The translations under genes and the position numbers were made by a program. From the NCBI RefSeq assembly GCF_040719145.1, contig NZ_JBFDUZ010000001.1, forward strand, positions 1,550,001 through 1,614,000: DNA of 64,000 nt, in the 5' to 3' direction. Shown piece by piece: positions 63,555 to 64,000 of the stretch (the first letter of the stretch is position 1; each line of letters begins with the position of its first letter). The stretch comes from Paenibacillus sp. JQZ6Y-1. GTDB lineage: Bacteria; Bacillota; Bacilli; Paenibacillales; Paenibacillaceae. The notes below the pieces were generated by a model. The model had not been told where the DNA came from. It did not search any database and saw nothing but the letters and a program-made list of their open reading frames with translations.

Positions 63555-64000
63555 GTGCCAACTATTCCTGATCATGTACAATCCCAACTAGATATCCTGT
63601 TTATCGGCTTCAATCCTAGTCTTCGTTCTGGTGAAGTAGGTCATCATTATGCGAACCCGCGCAATCGGTTTTGGCAGATTTTGTATCGTTCTGGCTTGAC
63701 ACCTCGTCTATATCTGCCCGACGAGGATAGTGATCTGCTGGAGCTGGGGTATGGATTTACCAATATTGTGTCGCGTCCTACCCGCGGTATAGATGATATT
63801 TTGCCAGAAGAATATGCTCAGGGACGATTGGAGTTGAGAGCCAAGCTAACGGAATATCGTCCGCATATCGCTTGTTTTGTCGGAAAGGGTGTATATACGC
63901 AGTACAGTAAAAAAGCAAAAGCGCCTTGGGGATTTCAGAATGAGTCGATTACGGAAGGTGTGCGTGAATTTGTTGCGCCATCCTCTAGTGGGTTAGTTCG
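63555..64000 (+). CDS. mug: Mismatch-specific DNA glycosylase (MUG-like), partial
   Basis: The gene is cut by the window edge after 148 codons. The visible N-terminus has I-G-F-N-P-S-L-R-S-G near 17-26, then H-Y-A-N-P-R-N-R-F-W, the hallmarks of G:T/U mismatch-specific glycosylases (MUG) of the uracil-DNA glycosylase superfamily; F-V-G-K-G-V-Y follows. It removes U, or T, from G mismatches. GTG start after GGAGG. Confidence 0.88.
   Translation, partial: MPTIPDHVQSQLDILFIGFNPSLRSGEVGHHYANPRNRFWQILYRSGLTPRLYLPDEDSDLLELGYGFTNIVSRPTRGIDDILPEEYAQGRLELRAKLTEYRPHIACFVGKGVYTQYSKKAKAPWGFQNESITEGVREFVAPSSSGLV

Overview
The window reads as a chromosomal segment of a low-to-moderate GC Firmicute, most likely Paenibacillus or a close relative (Paenibacillaceae). 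The signs are strong AGGAGG-type ribosome sites, a T-box leader, two c-di-AMP (ydaO-type) riboswitches, Bacillus-type Fur and AraR-like operators, and families typical of Bacillales (YkoGH/PepSY, DUF3219, DUF3243, SF0329, IDEAL, YumC/YcgT-type reductase, MprF). No rRNA, tRNA, CRISPR array, prophage or insertion sequence was recognised. The species assignment is inference.

Layout. 0.2-3.4 kb: a GH43 glycosidase whose upstream region carries AraR-like operators and a cre-like site, a lone CheW-domain protein, and a lipoprotein with one phospholipase-D/nuclease motif. 3.6-10 kb: four consecutive GNAT acetyltransferase genes run almost without gaps into a two-component system (OmpR-type regulator plus HAMP kinase), followed by two secreted or anchored PepSY proteins, a YkoGH/YkoI-like module. 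10.2-16.1 kb: a 60-residue gene behind a structured leader, a LacI/MalR-type repressor, and a divergent maltodextrin-type ABC importer (binding protein and two permeases, no ATPase). 16.1-25.1 kb: ClpP, an ECF-type sigma factor with a His-rich extension, a P-loop kinase-like protein, a FabF paralogue divergent from a MmyB-like regulator preceded by five 8-bp tandem repeats, an MBL-fold hydrolase, a histidine phosphatase, DUF4177, and an SMI1/KNR4-LRR protein.

25.3-33.2 kb is the most interesting part: a kdp potassium-uptake operon behind a leader of about 750 nt with two complete tandem c-di-AMP riboswitches. It encodes a 35-residue membrane peptide, KdpF, KdpA, KdpB, KdpC and a 779-residue protein made of two tandem KdpD N-terminal (KdpD plus USP) sensor units with no histidine-kinase part and no KdpE. 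Potassium uptake here is therefore probably controlled by c-di-AMP rather than by phosphorelay.

33.2-64 kb: a DUF4097 protein, a secreted TIM-barrel glycosidase-like protein, a YrpD-like secreted protein, DUF3219, threonyl-tRNA synthetase with T-box, a D-2-hydroxyacid dehydrogenase, an alpha/beta hydrolase divergent from a WYL regulator, cardiolipin synthase, a Fur-box-controlled ferredoxin-NADP reductase, threonine synthase, SF0329, an MTA/SAH-type deaminase, a PAP2 phosphatase, DUF3243, two secreted proteins of unknown function, MprF, a multicopper oxidase divergent from a secreted FN3-CBM3 protein, a VOC (CatE-like) protein, DUF4190, an IDEAL-domain protein and the start of a mismatch-specific DNA glycosylase cut by the window edge. 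Envelope functions recur: cardiolipin synthase, MprF, BcrC-like PAP2 and several exported proteins.
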